Positions 37,161 to 46,207 are shown, counted from the first letter of the stretch. The stretch is 64,000 nt of DNA from Miltoncostaea oceani (GCF_018141545.1 NZ_CP064356.1:2617001-2681000), one strand, 5' to 3'. The notes: generated by a model from the letters alone, not told the origin. A program made the numbers and translations.

Positions 37161-37960
37161 GCGGCGGCCACCCGAGACGCGCCCGGCAGCGCGACGCCGA
37201 TGGGGCTGGCGGCGACCTCGCGGGCGAGCTGGCGGTACCAGCGGGCGGCCTGGCCCGACGGGTCGTACCGGATCACGCTCTTACCCTCGACGGGTGCCTC
37301 CGCGAAGCGGATCGTCTTCCCGATCCGGGTGCGGTACACCCGGTCGCCGAAGTTCTCCACGAGCATGTCCACCGCCTCGCGGCCGTGGATGGTGCGGCCG
37401 TCGTACATGGTGGGGAGGATACCCACGATGTCCACGTCGGGATTGAGGTTCTCCCGCACCTGGGTGAGCGTGGTCCGCAGCTGGGCGAGCCCGCGGAGCG
37501 AGAGGTACTCGCACTGGACCGGCACGATGACCCCGTCGGCGGCGACCATCGCGTTGATGGTGAGCATCCCGAGGGACGGGGGCGTGTCGAGCAGGATGTA
37601 GTCGTAGAGCTCGCTGACGGGGCGGAGCGCGCGCTCCAGGGCGCGCTCGCGGCCGATCATCTGGGCGAGGGCGATCTCGGCGCCCGCCAGCTCGATGCCC
37701 GCCGGCGCGACGTCGATCTCACGCGCGTGGACGATGTCCGCGACGGTCGCCTGGCCCGTGAGCACGTGGTACATCCCGACCTCGAGGCCCTCCACGTCGA
37801 TCCCCTGGCTCATCGACAGGTTGCTCTGCGGGTCGAGGTCGACCGCGAGCACCCGGGCGCCCATGTCCTTCAGGGCGACGCCGAGGTTCAGCGTGGTGGT
37901 GGTCTTGGCGACGCCGCCCTTCTGGTTGGCGAGGGCGATGACGCGGGCGGATCGGGGCAT
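37157..37960 (-). CDS. parA: ParA/Soj-type ATPase
   Basis: A 267-residue ParA-family ATPase with the deviant Walker A ANQKGGVAKTTTTLNLG (signature Lys present), a Walker A' loop AVDLDPQSNLSMSQG and Walker B YILLDTPPSLGML. Such proteins make dynamic patterns on DNA to move chromosomes or other cargo. The ATG at 37960 has AAGGTG six bases upstream and is chosen over a GTG at 37969 that overlaps that site. No parB or parS is visible beside it; instead it is coupled to ftsZ by an ATGA overlap. Confidence 0.9.
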   Translation of the reverse strand: MPRSARVIALANQKGGVAKTTTTLNLGVALKDMGARVLAVDLDPQSNLSMSQGIDVEGLEVGMYHVLTGQATVADIVHAREIDVAPAGIELAGAEIALAQMIGRERALERALRPVSELYDYILLDTPPSLGMLTINAMVAADGVIVPVQCEYLSLRGLAQLRTTLTQVRENLNPDVDIVGILPTMYDGRTIHGREAVDMLVENFGDRVYRTRIGKTIRFAEAPVEGKSVIRYDPSGQAARWYRQLAREVAASPIGVALPGASRVAAA

Positions 37961-38128
37961 CGTGCGCACCTTCGTGGCGGCGGTTGACCCCCGCTCGTTT
38001 CTACGGCCGCCGCGGTTCTCCTTGCGCGGGCCGCCGCGCGTCGCGCAGATCGGCGCCGTCGTGGGGGCCGCGGACGCCCTCCCGGCGACCGGCCGGCCCG
38101 CGTGGCGGGGCCGGCCGGCGCGTGCCGG

Positions 38129-38800
38129 TCAGTCGGGCGGCAGCTCCAGGCGGCGCTGGCCGGCCCAGGCGGCGGCCTGGGAGCGGCGCTGGAACCCGAG
38201 CTTTCGCAGGAGCTGGCTGACGTGGTTGCGGACCGTCTTCTCCGACAGGTGCAGCACCTCTCCGATCGCGCGGTTCGTGTACCCCTCGGCGATGAGGGCG
38301 AGCATTCGGCGCTCGCGGTCGGTGAGGCCCGCCAGCTCCGCCTCCGCCTGCTTGGCGGACAGCTCGCGGAACTGGTGGAGCAGCGCGCCCGCGGCGCGGG
38401 GGTCGAGGGTCGACTCGCCGGCGGCGGCCTCGCGGATCGCCTGGGTGAGCCGCTCCGCGTCGGCCTGCTTGAGCAGGTAGCCGCTCGCGCCCGCCATGAC
38501 GGCGCCGACGATGGCCTCCTCGTCGGAGTAGGAGGTCAGCATCAGGACCCGGGCGTCGGGGTGGTCCGCCTTGATCTTGCGGCACGCCTCGACGCCGCTG
38601 CCGTCGGGCAGGCGGACGTCCATCAGCACGACGTCGGGATGGGTCTGCTCGTTGAGCTGGACGGCCTCGCTCGCCGTCTGCGCCTCCCCGACGACGCGGA
38701 AGCCCGCGGTGTGGGTCAGGAGCGTGCGCAACCCGATGCGGACGACGGTGTGGTCGTCCACGATCAGGACCCTGATGGGGTCGGCGGGAGCGGTCGTCAT
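38129..38800 (-). CDS. NarL/DevR-type response regulator
   Basis: A 223-residue regulator. The receiver domain has RVLIVDDHTVVRIG (acidic pocket), the phosphorylated Asp in PDVVLMDVRLPDG and the Lys in GYLLKQAD. The C-terminal LuxR HTH has LTDRERRMLALIAEGYTNRAIG and EKTVRNHVSQLLRKLG. A helical linker (ELSAKQAEAELAG) joins them. Its ATG overlaps the kinase stop by four bases, so it is the partner of that kinase. Targets are unknown. A 14-residue tail RRSQAAAWAGQRRL follows the HTH as in actinobacterial relatives. Confidence 0.95.
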   Translation of the reverse strand: MTTAPADPIRVLIVDDHTVVRIGLRTLLTHTAGFRVVGEAQTASEAVQLNEQTHPDVVLMDVRLPDGSGVEACRKIKADHPDARVLMLTSYSDEEAIVGAVMAGASGYLLKQADAERLTQAIREAAAGESTLDPRAAGALLHQFRELSAKQAEAELAGLTDRERRMLALIAEGYTNRAIGEVLHLSEKTVRNHVSQLLRKLGFQRRSQAAAWAGQRRLELPPD

Positions 38801-40266
38801 CGGTGGCTCACCTCGCGCTCGGGATCGGAGGGTATGGAGTCGTCCTCGGGGACGTCGCTGTCGAGCGGCACGGCGAGCGTGACGCGTGTGCCGCCGCCGG
38901 GCGCCTCCCGCACGTCGAGCCGGCCGCCGAGGCGGCGGGCGCGCTCGCGCATGTTGCGGAGGCCCTCGTGGCGACCGGTGTCGCCGCCCTCGGTGGGCGG
39001 ACCGGGGCCGCAGCCGTCGTCGTCGACCATCAGGTCGAGCTCGTCCGGCGCGAACACCAGCGACACGCGCACGCGGCAGGCGCCGGCGTGGCGCGCCGTG
39101 TTCGACAGGGCCTCGCGGAGGATCTGGGAGAGGTGCTGCCCGGCCTCGGCGGGCATCGGCCCGGCGGCGGCGGCGCCCTCGACGGTGAACCGCACGTCGC
39201 GTCCCGTCTCGTCCGAGAACCGGCGCGCCAGGTCGCCGAGGCCGGCGGCGATGCCCTCGGGCGTCGCGGGCGGCTCGGCGAGGGCGCGGATGTAGTCGCG
39301 GATGCCGTCCGTCGCGGCGTTCAGGTCCGCGACGACCTCGCGGACCTCCGCCCGGACGGACGAGTCGTCGGTGCGGATCGCGATCGACTCGAGGTGCAGC
39401 CCCGCCGCGTAGATCGACTGGATCGTGCCGTCGTGGAGGTCGCGGCGGAACCGCGCGCGCTCCTCGGCGATGGCGCGGGCGCGGTCGAGCGCCTCGAGCT
39501 GCTGCTTCGCCTCGACGTCGAAGATCTCGAGGAGCTTCACCGCGAGGACGCACAGGACGAGGCCGGCGGTGCCGCTGACGACCTCGAGCGGCAGGCCCGT
39601 CAGGTCGAACCACCCCTCGGAGTCCCCGATCCCGCCCGGCGTGATCGGCCCGGCGGGCACGATCAGGCCCGCCACGGCGTACGCCCCGAGCACCGCGGCG
39701 GCGGCCGCGGCGTACGGCTTGATGACCGTCATGCCGGCGTCGGCGAGCTCGGCGCGCTGGCGCCACAACCCGATCGCCGACAGCACCGCGCCCGGCACGA
39801 GCAGCGTGTACCGCGAGAGGGCGACGACCGCGGACTCCCACTCCGCCGCGCCCCAGCCCGTCGACCCCGACGCCAGCGCGGTGCCGCCGAGGATCCCGAG
39901 GCCGACGAGCACCGACACGGCCGTGAGGCAGCGGCGCACGAGGGGCGTGAGGCCGATGAGCCGCAGGCCGAACTGCACGAGGAAGACGAACGCCGCGACC
40001 TGGATCATCGCCCGGAGCACCAGGAGGCCCTCGATGGCGCGGGGCCCGAGGTAGTCCTCCTGGATCGGCACGAACACGTGCCCCCACACCGCGAGCGCCT
40101 CGACGAACGCGAAGGCCGCGAGCCAGATCAGCGACGACGACAGGGTCAGGCGCGTCGCGCGTCGCCGCTGCAACCACACGGCGAAGCCGAGCGAGAAGAA
40201 GACGAGACCCTGGGCGAACAGGATGATCGTCTCGTTCTGAACGAAGAACTCGCGCACGCGGCGCAC
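38797..40266 (-). CDS. Membrane sensor histidine kinase (HisKA_3 type)
   Basis: A 489-residue kinase. The first 250 residues hold about seven membrane segments. The dimerisation and phosphorylation box is ARFRRDLHDGTIQSI with His at about residue 292. The HATPase domain shows ILREALSNTARHAGACRV (N box), DDDGCGPGPP (G1) and GRHEGLRNMRERARRLGG (G2). It is coupled to the response regulator by an ATGA overlap. The signal is probably membrane-related, but no extracellular domain of note is present. Confidence 0.93.
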   Translation of the reverse strand: MRRVREFFVQNETIILFAQGLVFFSLGFAVWLQRRRATRLTLSSSLIWLAAFAFVEALAVWGHVFVPIQEDYLGPRAIEGLLVLRAMIQVAAFVFLVQFGLRLIGLTPLVRRCLTAVSVLVGLGILGGTALASGSTGWGAAEWESAVVALSRYTLLVPGAVLSAIGLWRQRAELADAGMTVIKPYAAAAAAVLGAYAVAGLIVPAGPITPGGIGDSEGWFDLTGLPLEVVSGTAGLVLCVLAVKLLEIFDVEAKQQLEALDRARAIAEERARFRRDLHDGTIQSIYAAGLHLESIAIRTDDSSVRAEVREVVADLNAATDGIRDYIRALAEPPATPEGIAAGLGDLARRFSDETGRDVRFTVEGAAAAGPMPAEAGQHLSQILREALSNTARHAGACRVRVSLVFAPDELDLMVDDDGCGPGPPTEGGDTGRHEGLRNMRERARRLGGRLDVREAPGGGTRVTLAVPLDSDVPEDDSIPSDPEREVSHR

Positions 40267-40406
40267 CCGCAGTCTGGGTCCGACACGCTCGCGGTGGACG
40301 CGGTGTTCCCGGTCCCCCGTCGGCGTCCGTCGGAACGGTCGTCCCTGGTCCCATCGAGTGTAGCGCCCCCTCCCGGGGGCGCCCTCTCAACCGCCCGGAG
40401 GCGTCA

Positions 40407-40437
40407 CCCGGCCCGGCGCGTGGTACGCCGGGCCGGG
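40407..40437 (-). terminator. Terminator after htpX
   Basis: CCCGGCCCGGCG (40407-40418) pairs exactly with 40426-40437 across a seven-base loop, 20 bases past the htpX stop. It separates htpX from the two-component operon on the same strand. A second 8-bp GC hairpin (40363-40370 with 40375-40382) lies further along, before the kinase. Confidence 0.7.
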
Positions 40438-40456
40438 GACGTCCCGGGTCGCGCCC

Positions 40457-41362
40457 CTAGAAGTTGTGGATCTGGAGGCTGCTCGCCCCGGCCATCCGGC
40501 GGAGCCGCGCGACGCGCTCCTCCATCGGGGGGTGGGTCGAGAAGAGCTTGCCGATGCCGCCGCCGCGACCGCCACGGGCGTTCGCCGCGAGCGGGTTGAC
40601 GATGAACAGCGGGGCCGCCGACGGGTTGACCCGCATCGGGATCGCCGCGGCGCCACGGTGCAGCGTCTCGAGGGCGTCGGCGAGCGGGTTGGGGTCGCCG
40701 ATCAGCTCGGCGCCGGTCGCGTCCGCGACGAACTCGCGCTGACGGGAGACCGCGAGCTGGATGATCACCGCGGCGATCGGCGCGAGGATGATCGTCGCGA
40801 GCGTGCCGATCAGGCCGAGCGGGTTGTCGTCATCGCCACCGAAGAACAGCGAGAACTGCAGGAAGTTCGCGATCGCGGAGATCGCGCCCGCCACCATCGC
40901 CGCGATGCTCGCGATGAGGATGTCCCGGTTCTTGATGTGGGCCATCTCGTGGGCGAGGACGCCCTCGAGCTCGCGCTGGCTCAGGGCCCGCTGGATGCCG
41001 GCCGTCACCGCGATCGACGCGTGCGACGGGTTGCGCCCGGTCGCGAACGCGTTGGGCTGCTCGGCGGGCGTCACGTAGACGCCGGGCTTCGGCACGCCGG
41101 CGCGCTCGGCGAGCTGGGCGATCATGCGGTGCAGCTCCGGCTCCTCGGCCTCGCTGACCTCGACGGCCCGGCTCATCTTCAGCGCCATCTTGCCGCTGAA
41201 CCAGTACATGACGAAGTTGAAGACGATGGCGATGGCCGCGAAGACCACGATGCCGCCGGCGCCGCCGATGACGAACCCGATCGCCAGCAGCAGACCCGTC
41301 AGGGCCGCGACCAGCAGGAACGTCTTGAAGTTGTTGCCCGCCTTGTATGAGGCGAGGTTCAT
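40457..41362 (-). CDS. htpX: Membrane zinc metalloprotease HtpX
   Basis: A 301-residue M48 protease. Two helices near residues 15-55 anchor it; the zinc site HEMAH is at residues 138-142 in LEGVLAHEMAHIKNRD, and a further Glu ligand follows in REFVADATGAELIG. Two more helices lie between. It degrades damaged membrane proteins from the cytoplasmic side. It ends with FSTHPPMEERVARLRRMAG, a typical HtpX tail. A TATACT -10 is seen upstream. It is a single-gene unit. Confidence 0.96.
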   Translation of the reverse strand: MNLASYKAGNNFKTFLLVAALTGLLLAIGFVIGGAGGIVVFAAIAIVFNFVMYWFSGKMALKMSRAVEVSEAEEPELHRMIAQLAERAGVPKPGVYVTPAEQPNAFATGRNPSHASIAVTAGIQRALSQRELEGVLAHEMAHIKNRDILIASIAAMVAGAISAIANFLQFSLFFGGDDDNPLGLIGTLATIILAPIAAVIIQLAVSRQREFVADATGAELIGDPNPLADALETLHRGAAAIPMRVNPSAAPLFIVNPLAANARGGRGGGIGKLFSTHPPMEERVARLRRMAGASSLQIHNF

Positions 41363-41420
41363 CGTCCCTCCTTGGGAATACCCGGCCGTGACCTCTCCGA
41401 CAGTCGGCTCGGTGAGATCG

Positions 41421-41426
41421 AGTATA
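41421..41426 (-). promoter_or_regulatory. Probable htpX -10 element
   Basis: Minus-strand TATACT is one base from TATAAT and is about 58 bases before the htpX ATG. A -35 is not obvious. Confidence 0.5.
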
Positions 41427-41482
41427 GGAGCGCCCGTCCGCCCGGCGCACGCCGCCCGATTGACGGTCGGTTAAGGTCGCTG

Positions 41483-42331
41483 TCAGGTCGCGGCGGCCCG
41501 CGGGGCGCCGGCGGCGCCCGCCGCGGGACCCGCGTGGTGGCGGCCGCGGGGCACGACCATGGGGGTGCCGCTGACCGGGTCCGGGACCACCTCGCACTCG
41601 AGGCCGTAGACCTCCCGGATGAGGGCGCGGCCCACGATCCGCCCCGGCGCGCCCTGCGCCACGATCCGGCCGTCGCGCATCGCGATCACGTGGTCGGCGT
41701 AGCGGCACGCGAGGTTCAGGTCGTGCATGACGACCACCACCGTCACGCCGCCGTCGCGGTTGAGGTCGGTGAGGAGGTCGAGCAGCTCCACCTGGTGGCT
41801 GACGTCGAGGAACGTCGTCGGCTCGTCGAGCAGCAGCAGGTCGGTGTCCTGGGCGAGGGCCATCGCCACCCACACGCGCTGGCGCTGACCGCCGGACAGC
41901 TCGCCCACCGGCCGGCCCACCAGGTCGGCGGTCCCGGTGGCCTCCAGCGCGCGGGCGACCGCCGCCTCGTCGTCCTCGCTCCAGCGGCGGAACCACCCCT
42001 GGTGGGGGTGGCGGCCACGGCCGACGAGGTCGCCGACGGTGATGCCGTCGGGCGCGACGGGGGTCTGCGGCAGCAGCCCGAGCACCCGTGCGACGTCGAC
42101 CGTGCGCATGTCCGCCATCGCCGTCCCGTCGAGGACCACCTCGCCCCCCCGGGGCCGCAGCAGTCGCGCGAGGCCGCGCAGCAGCGTCGACTTGCCGCAG
42201 GCGTTGGCCCCCACGACCATCGTCACGCGGCCGTCGGGGACCACCACGTCGAGGCCGCGCACGACGTCGCGGTCGCCGTACCCGAGGGTCAGGTCGCGGG
42301 CCCGCAGCTCGTGCGGCGGCCGCGTGCTCAC
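41483..42331 (-). CDS. Fe(III)-siderophore ABC importer, ATPase subunit
   Basis: A 282-residue FecE/FepC-type ATPase. Walker A is VGANACGKSTLLRGLARLL, the ABC signature is LSGGQRQRVWVAMALAQ, Walker B is DLLLLDEPTTFLDV, and the switch His is in VVVMHDLNLACRYAD. The C-terminus adds a basic His/Ala tail. The GTG start overlaps the permease stop by four bases. It powers the two permeases encoded upstream, taking up a ferric siderophore or heme-like ligand. Confidence 0.95.
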   Translation of the reverse strand: MSTRPPHELRARDLTLGYGDRDVVRGLDVVVPDGRVTMVVGANACGKSTLLRGLARLLRPRGGEVVLDGTAMADMRTVDVARVLGLLPQTPVAPDGITVGDLVGRGRHPHQGWFRRWSEDDEAAVARALEATGTADLVGRPVGELSGGQRQRVWVAMALAQDTDLLLLDEPTTFLDVSHQVELLDLLTDLNRDGGVTVVVVMHDLNLACRYADHVIAMRDGRIVAQGAPGRIVGRALIREVYGLECEVVPDPVSGTPMVVPRGRHHAGPAAGAAGAPRAAAT

Positions 42332-43392
42332 CCGCCCCTCCCCGCGCGGTTCGCCGTCGCCAGCAGCCAGACGAGGTAGGGCGCGCCGATCGCCCCCGTG
42401 ACCACCCCCGTGGGGAGCATGAACGGGAAGGCGTGCAGGGCGACGATGTCGGCCGCGAGCACGATGGCCGCGCCGACGAGGGCGGACGCGGCGAGCAGCC
42501 CGGCGGCGGGGCCGAGGAGGCGCACGGCGATCGGGCCGGCCATGAGGGCGACGAACATGACCGGGCCGACGGCGGCGGTCGCCATCGCGATCAGGACGAT
42601 CGAGACGGCGAGCAGGGCCAGGCGCGACCGCTCCACCGGCGCGCCGAGGGCGGCGGCCGCGTCGTCGCCGAGCTCCAGGGCGCGCATGCGTCGGCCCGCC
42701 AGCAGCGCCACCGGCAGCAGGACGGCGACCGTGACCCCGAGCGCGCGGATCTGCCCGTCGCCCGCCTGGCCCACGGATCCGACGAGCCACGTCATCGCGG
42801 CGCGGGCGTCGCTGAGGTCGGCCTTCACCACGAGGTAGCCGACGAGGGCGAGCATGAACTCGGAGATCCCGATGCCGATCAGGATGAAGCGGTACCCCGA
42901 CACGCCGTCGCGCCAGGCGAGCACGTAGACGAGGGCGGCGCTCACCACGGCGCCGGCGAGCGCGGCGAGCGAGATGCCCGTCGTCCCGACGTCGAACAGG
43001 ACGATCGCGGCGACCCCGAAGAGGTTCGCGCCGGCGGTGACGCCGACGAAGTCCGGTGACGCCAGCGGGTTCGCGAGCAGGCGCTGGAAGACGACTCCGG
43101 AGAGGCCGAGGGCGGCGCCCGCCAGGAGGCCGGTGAGCGCGGTCGGGAGGCGCAGGTCGCGCACGATGAAGTCCGCCGCCGGGTCGTCGCCCAGGTGGAG
43201 GAGGGACAGGACGACCTGCCCGGCGGAGAGCCCCGACGACCCGACCGTCATCGTCACCACCAGCAGCGCGGCGACGACGGCGGCGAGTGCGCCGGTCACG
43301 AGCAGCCCGCGCCGGCGGCGGGCGGCGCGGTGCCGGCGAAGGCCGGCGCGCGCGGGCGGCGCGGCGGGACCGGCGAGGACGCCGCCGCTCAC
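42328..43392 (-). CDS. Fe(III)-siderophore ABC importer, permease 2
   Basis: A 354-residue FecCD-family permease with about nine to ten helices. FIVRDLRLPTALTGLLAGAA, then GVVFQRLLANPLASPDFVG, is the family N-terminal signature. LGDDAAAALGAPVERSRL is the coupling-helix region that contacts the ATPase, and VGPVMFVALMAGPIAVRLLG follows. The N-terminus is Pro/Arg-rich. GTG starts in a GTGA overlap with permease 1. Confidence 0.94.
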   Translation of the reverse strand: MSGGVLAGPAAPPARAGLRRHRAARRRRGLLVTGALAAVVAALLVVTMTVGSSGLSAGQVVLSLLHLGDDPAADFIVRDLRLPTALTGLLAGAALGLSGVVFQRLLANPLASPDFVGVTAGANLFGVAAIVLFDVGTTGISLAALAGAVVSAALVYVLAWRDGVSGYRFILIGIGISEFMLALVGYLVVKADLSDARAAMTWLVGSVGQAGDGQIRALGVTVAVLLPVALLAGRRMRALELGDDAAAALGAPVERSRLALLAVSIVLIAMATAAVGPVMFVALMAGPIAVRLLGPAAGLLAASALVGAAIVLAADIVALHAFPFMLPTGVVTGAIGAPYLVWLLATANRAGRGG

Positions 43393-44441
43393 AGCTCGGA
43401 GATGCTGCGGTAGCGGACGAGGAACACGAAGAACGGGGCGCCGAGCACCCCCAGCACGACGCCGACCTGCAGCTCGCCGGGCGCCGTCGCGACGCGGGCG
43501 ACGATGTCGGCGAGCAGCAGCACGATCGGGGTCAGCACCGCCACGTACGGGAGGATCCAGCGGTGGTCGGGGCCGGTGATCATGCGGGCGACGTGCGGCA
43601 TCACGAGCCCGATGAACACGACGGGGCCGCAGGCCGCGGTGGCCGCGCCGCAGAGCAGGGCGACCGTCGCGAACGCGATCACCCGGGTGCGGCGGACGCG
43701 CTGGCCGAGGGCGACGGCCATCTCGTCGCCGAGGGCGAGGCCGTTCAGGACGCGCCCCATCCCGAGCGCCACGACCAGCCCCACGAGGATGAACGGCGTC
43801 GTCTGCCAGGCGACCGGCGCGTACCGCCCGGCGAGCGTGCCGACCTGCCAGAAGCGCAGCTCGTTGAGGGCCTCGAGGTTCGTCATGACGACGGCGGTGG
43901 TGACGGAGGTGAGCCCGGCCGTGACCGCCGCGCCCGCGAGGGCGAGCTTCACCGGGGTCGCGCCCTCCCGGCCGATGGAGGCGACTCCGTGGACGACGAC
44001 GATCGCGACGGCCGCGCCGAGGAACGCGAACCAGATGTACGACGTCAGCGAGCCGACGCCCAGGACGAGGATCGCGAGGACCATGAACGAGGCGGCGCCG
44101 GCGTTGACGCCCATGATCCCCGGGTCCGCGAGCGGGTTGCGGGTCACCCCCTGCAGGATCGCGCCGCCCAGGCCGAGGGCCGCCCCGACCGTCACGCCGA
44201 GGATCGTGCGGGGCACCCGCATCTCCCGGACCACGGTCTGGGACGCCGACGACGGGTCGACGTCCGTGAGCGCGTCCCAGATGACGGGGAGCGTGATGGC
44301 CCGGGAGCCCATCGTGATGCTGAAGAAGCACACGACCAGCAGCAGGCCGACGAGCGCGACGAGGCCGAGGGCGAGCCGCCCATGGCGCGCGCGGGGGGCG
44401 GCGGCCGCCGGGCGGCGCGCCGGGGGTGCGGCGGTGGTCAT
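43389..44441 (-). CDS. Fe(III)-siderophore ABC importer, permease 1
   Basis: A 350-residue FecCD-family permease. REMRVPRTILGVTVGAALGL, then GAILQGVTRNPLADPGIMG, is the signature; LGDEMAVALGQRVRRTRV is the coupling helix; CGPVVFIGLVMPHVARMITG is conserved. It pairs with permease 2 as a heterodimeric channel. It starts 28 bases after the binding-protein gene, with ATG. Confidence 0.95.
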   Translation of the reverse strand: MTTAAPPARRPAAAAPRARHGRLALGLVALVGLLLVVCFFSITMGSRAITLPVIWDALTDVDPSSASQTVVREMRVPRTILGVTVGAALGLGGAILQGVTRNPLADPGIMGVNAGAASFMVLAILVLGVGSLTSYIWFAFLGAAVAIVVVHGVASIGREGATPVKLALAGAAVTAGLTSVTTAVVMTNLEALNELRFWQVGTLAGRYAPVAWQTTPFILVGLVVALGMGRVLNGLALGDEMAVALGQRVRRTRVIAFATVALLCGAATAACGPVVFIGLVMPHVARMITGPDHRWILPYVAVLTPIVLLLADIVARVATAPGELQVGVVLGVLGAPFFVFLVRYRSISEL

Positions 44442-44469
44442 CGCCGGTGCGGTGCGGGCGGCCGGCCGG

Positions 44470-45480
44470 TCAGCTCCCGATGGTCGGGTCGGTCGACGTG
44501 ATCGCCTCGGTGAGGTCCTCGAGCTGCTCGGCGTAGTGGCCGTAGGTGTGGAGCCAGTACGCGGGCCACGTGGTGTACGAGCCGGCGGCGAAGGCGCGGA
44601 TGCTCCGCGCGATCGGCTGCTTCTCGAGGACCTCGCGGTTGGCGGGGTAGTTGCGGTCGTCGAAGAGCAGCAGGTCGGGCTGGTGGGTGTCGGCGTTCTC
44701 GAACGAGAAGGTCTGCCAGTAGGGGAACTCGGGGTCGGGCGCCGACGGGACGATCACGTCGAGCCCCCACCGGCGCAGGTCGAGGAGCTCGGGCGCGTGC
44801 TCCGGCACCGCGACGGCGTAGGAGTCGCCGTAGGGGCTGATCGCGAGGGCCGTGAGGCCCGGCTTCGCCTCGGCCGCCGCCCTGAATGCGTCGCGGGCCT
44901 CCTCGAAGGCGGCGCGCGCCTCGGCGGCGGGACCCGATCCGACGTCCGCGCCGAGGGATTCCGCCAGGTCCTCGTACCCCTCGATGAGCGTCACGATCGA
45001 CCCGCCCTGCGCGGGACCGACGACCGGCGCCAGCTCGGCGAGCTTCCTGCTCTTCGCCTCGACGCCGTCCTCCATGCCGCTGTAGCCCTCCTCGACGGGC
45101 CAGTAGTCGCCGACGATGAGGTCCGGGTCGAGGGTCGCGGCCTTCTCGACGTCGATCCTCCCCCACTCCTGGCCGAGGACCTCGATGCCGGAGAAGTCGA
45201 CGCCGCGCAGGCCGACGTCCTCGTCGAGCGGGGCGTCCGCGTAGATCGCGATCGGCCGGATCCCGAACTCCATCAGCGCGGCCGCCGAGTAGGCGTGGGC
45301 GATGATGCGGGTGGGGCGCGTCTCGAGCTCGACGGTCTTCCCGGAGCCGTCCGTCCAGCTCCAGCCGGCGGCCGGCGCGGTGGCCCCGGCCCCGTCCCCG
45401 TCGTCCCCGCCGCAACCGGAGGCGAGGGCGATCGCGACGAGGGCGGCGGCGATCACGCCGAGCGGACGGGGTGTGCGCAT
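44470..45480 (-). CDS. Siderophore-binding lipoprotein
   Basis: A 336-residue substrate-binding lipoprotein of the FhuD/FecB (PeripBP_2) type. The lipobox is ALASGCGG with the lipid-bearing Cys near residue 23, followed by a Gly/Asp linker. The first lobe has ELETRPTRIIAHAYSAAALM and DPDLIVGDYWPVEEGYSGME. The second lobe has LLLFDDRNYPANREVLEKQP. The ATG at 45480 has GGAG nine bases upstream; a longer frame to 45552 crosses the control region. It delivers a ferric ligand to the permeases. Confidence 0.93.
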   Translation of the reverse strand: MRTPRPLGVIAAALVAIALASGCGGDDGDGAGATAPAAGWSWTDGSGKTVELETRPTRIIAHAYSAAALMEFGIRPIAIYADAPLDEDVGLRGVDFSGIEVLGQEWGRIDVEKAATLDPDLIVGDYWPVEEGYSGMEDGVEAKSRKLAELAPVVGPAQGGSIVTLIEGYEDLAESLGADVGSGPAAEARAAFEEARDAFRAAAEAKPGLTALAISPYGDSYAVAVPEHAPELLDLRRWGLDVIVPSAPDPEFPYWQTFSFENADTHQPDLLLFDDRNYPANREVLEKQPIARSIRAFAAGSYTTWPAYWLHTYGHYAEQLEDLTEAITSTDPTIGS

Positions 45481-45504
45481 GGTTCGGGTCTCCCGGTCGT
45501 CGGC

Positions 45505-45521
45505 GATTAGTATTAGGTCCG
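45505..45521. promoter_or_regulatory. Possible iron-responsive site upstream of the siderophore importer
   Basis: GATTAGTATTAGGTCCG contains two TTAG cores, one as TTAGGT, which resemble half-sites of the IdeR/DtxR box TTAGGTTAG-CTAACCTAA. It is the AT-rich spot 25 bases before the binding-protein start, where a repressor of an iron operon would be expected. The right half of the box is not conserved, so this is tentative. Confidence 0.3.
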
Positions 45522-45610
45522 CCGAACTCTTTATCTCAGGTCGGCGCGACACTATACGAATGGCGCACCTGTGTACGCCGGTGACGGGGGGCCGCGGCTA
45601 CCCTGTGGCG

Positions 45611-46189
45611 GTGCGCGCCCCGGCCAGCCTCGTCGCCGTCGTCCTCGCCCTCGCCCTCGCGCTCGTCGCGGCCGGCTGCGGGCCGCTCGGCCCCACCGAG
45701 CAGGGGGGCGACGCGGGCGACCCCCTCGCGGTCGTCACCGCGCTGCCCAGCCCCGGCGAGCTGCGCGGCCCGGACCCGGCGACCGCCGACGCGGCCGACC
45801 TCGCGGAGGCGTTCACGGGCCGCCCCGACGCCGAGCTCGCCGCCGTCATCGACGACCGCGCGCCCGCGGACGCCGCGGTGCGCACCTGGACGTCGCCGGG
45901 CGGCGGCACGCTGACGGTCGCGGCGAGCGTCTGGCCCTCCCACCTGATCGCCACCGGGGTCGGCTCCGACCTGGCCGCGCGCCTGGTGGCGGACGACGGC
46001 GCCGCCTGGACGCCCCCCGACGTGCCGGGGGCCCGCGGCGCGCGCCGCGACGATCCCGCGGAGGCGCGCCTCGGGTTCTCCGTCGGGCCGAACGCCCTCT
46101 ACGTGCGGGCCACCGGCGACGTCGGCGACGACGTCGCGGAGCGCGCCATGCGGCGCCTGATCCTCGTGCTCGAGGGCCAGACCGGCTGA
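45611..46189 (+). CDS. Small lipoprotein of unknown function
   Basis: A 192-residue lipoprotein. A hydrophobic signal (LVAVVLALALALVAAGCGP) ends in a lipobox Cys at about residue 24. The mature part is soluble with alternating strands and helices (AAVRTWTSPGGGTLTVAASVW; then VGPNALYVRATGDVGDDVAE) and no recognised domain. TACCCT sits six bases before the GTG at 45611. An in-frame ATG at 45560, just past a TATACG, would add 17 residues to the signal. Confidence 0.72.
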   Translation: MRAPASLVAVVLALALALVAAGCGPLGPTEQGGDAGDPLAVVTALPSPGELRGPDPATADAADLAEAFTGRPDAELAAVIDDRAPADAAVRTWTSPGGGTLTVAASVWPSHLIATGVGSDLAARLVADDGAAWTPPDVPGARGARRDDPAEARLGFSVGPNALYVRATGDVGDDVAERAMRRLILVLEGQTG

Positions 46190-46207
46190 CCCCGCGGGCG
46201 CCCCGGT

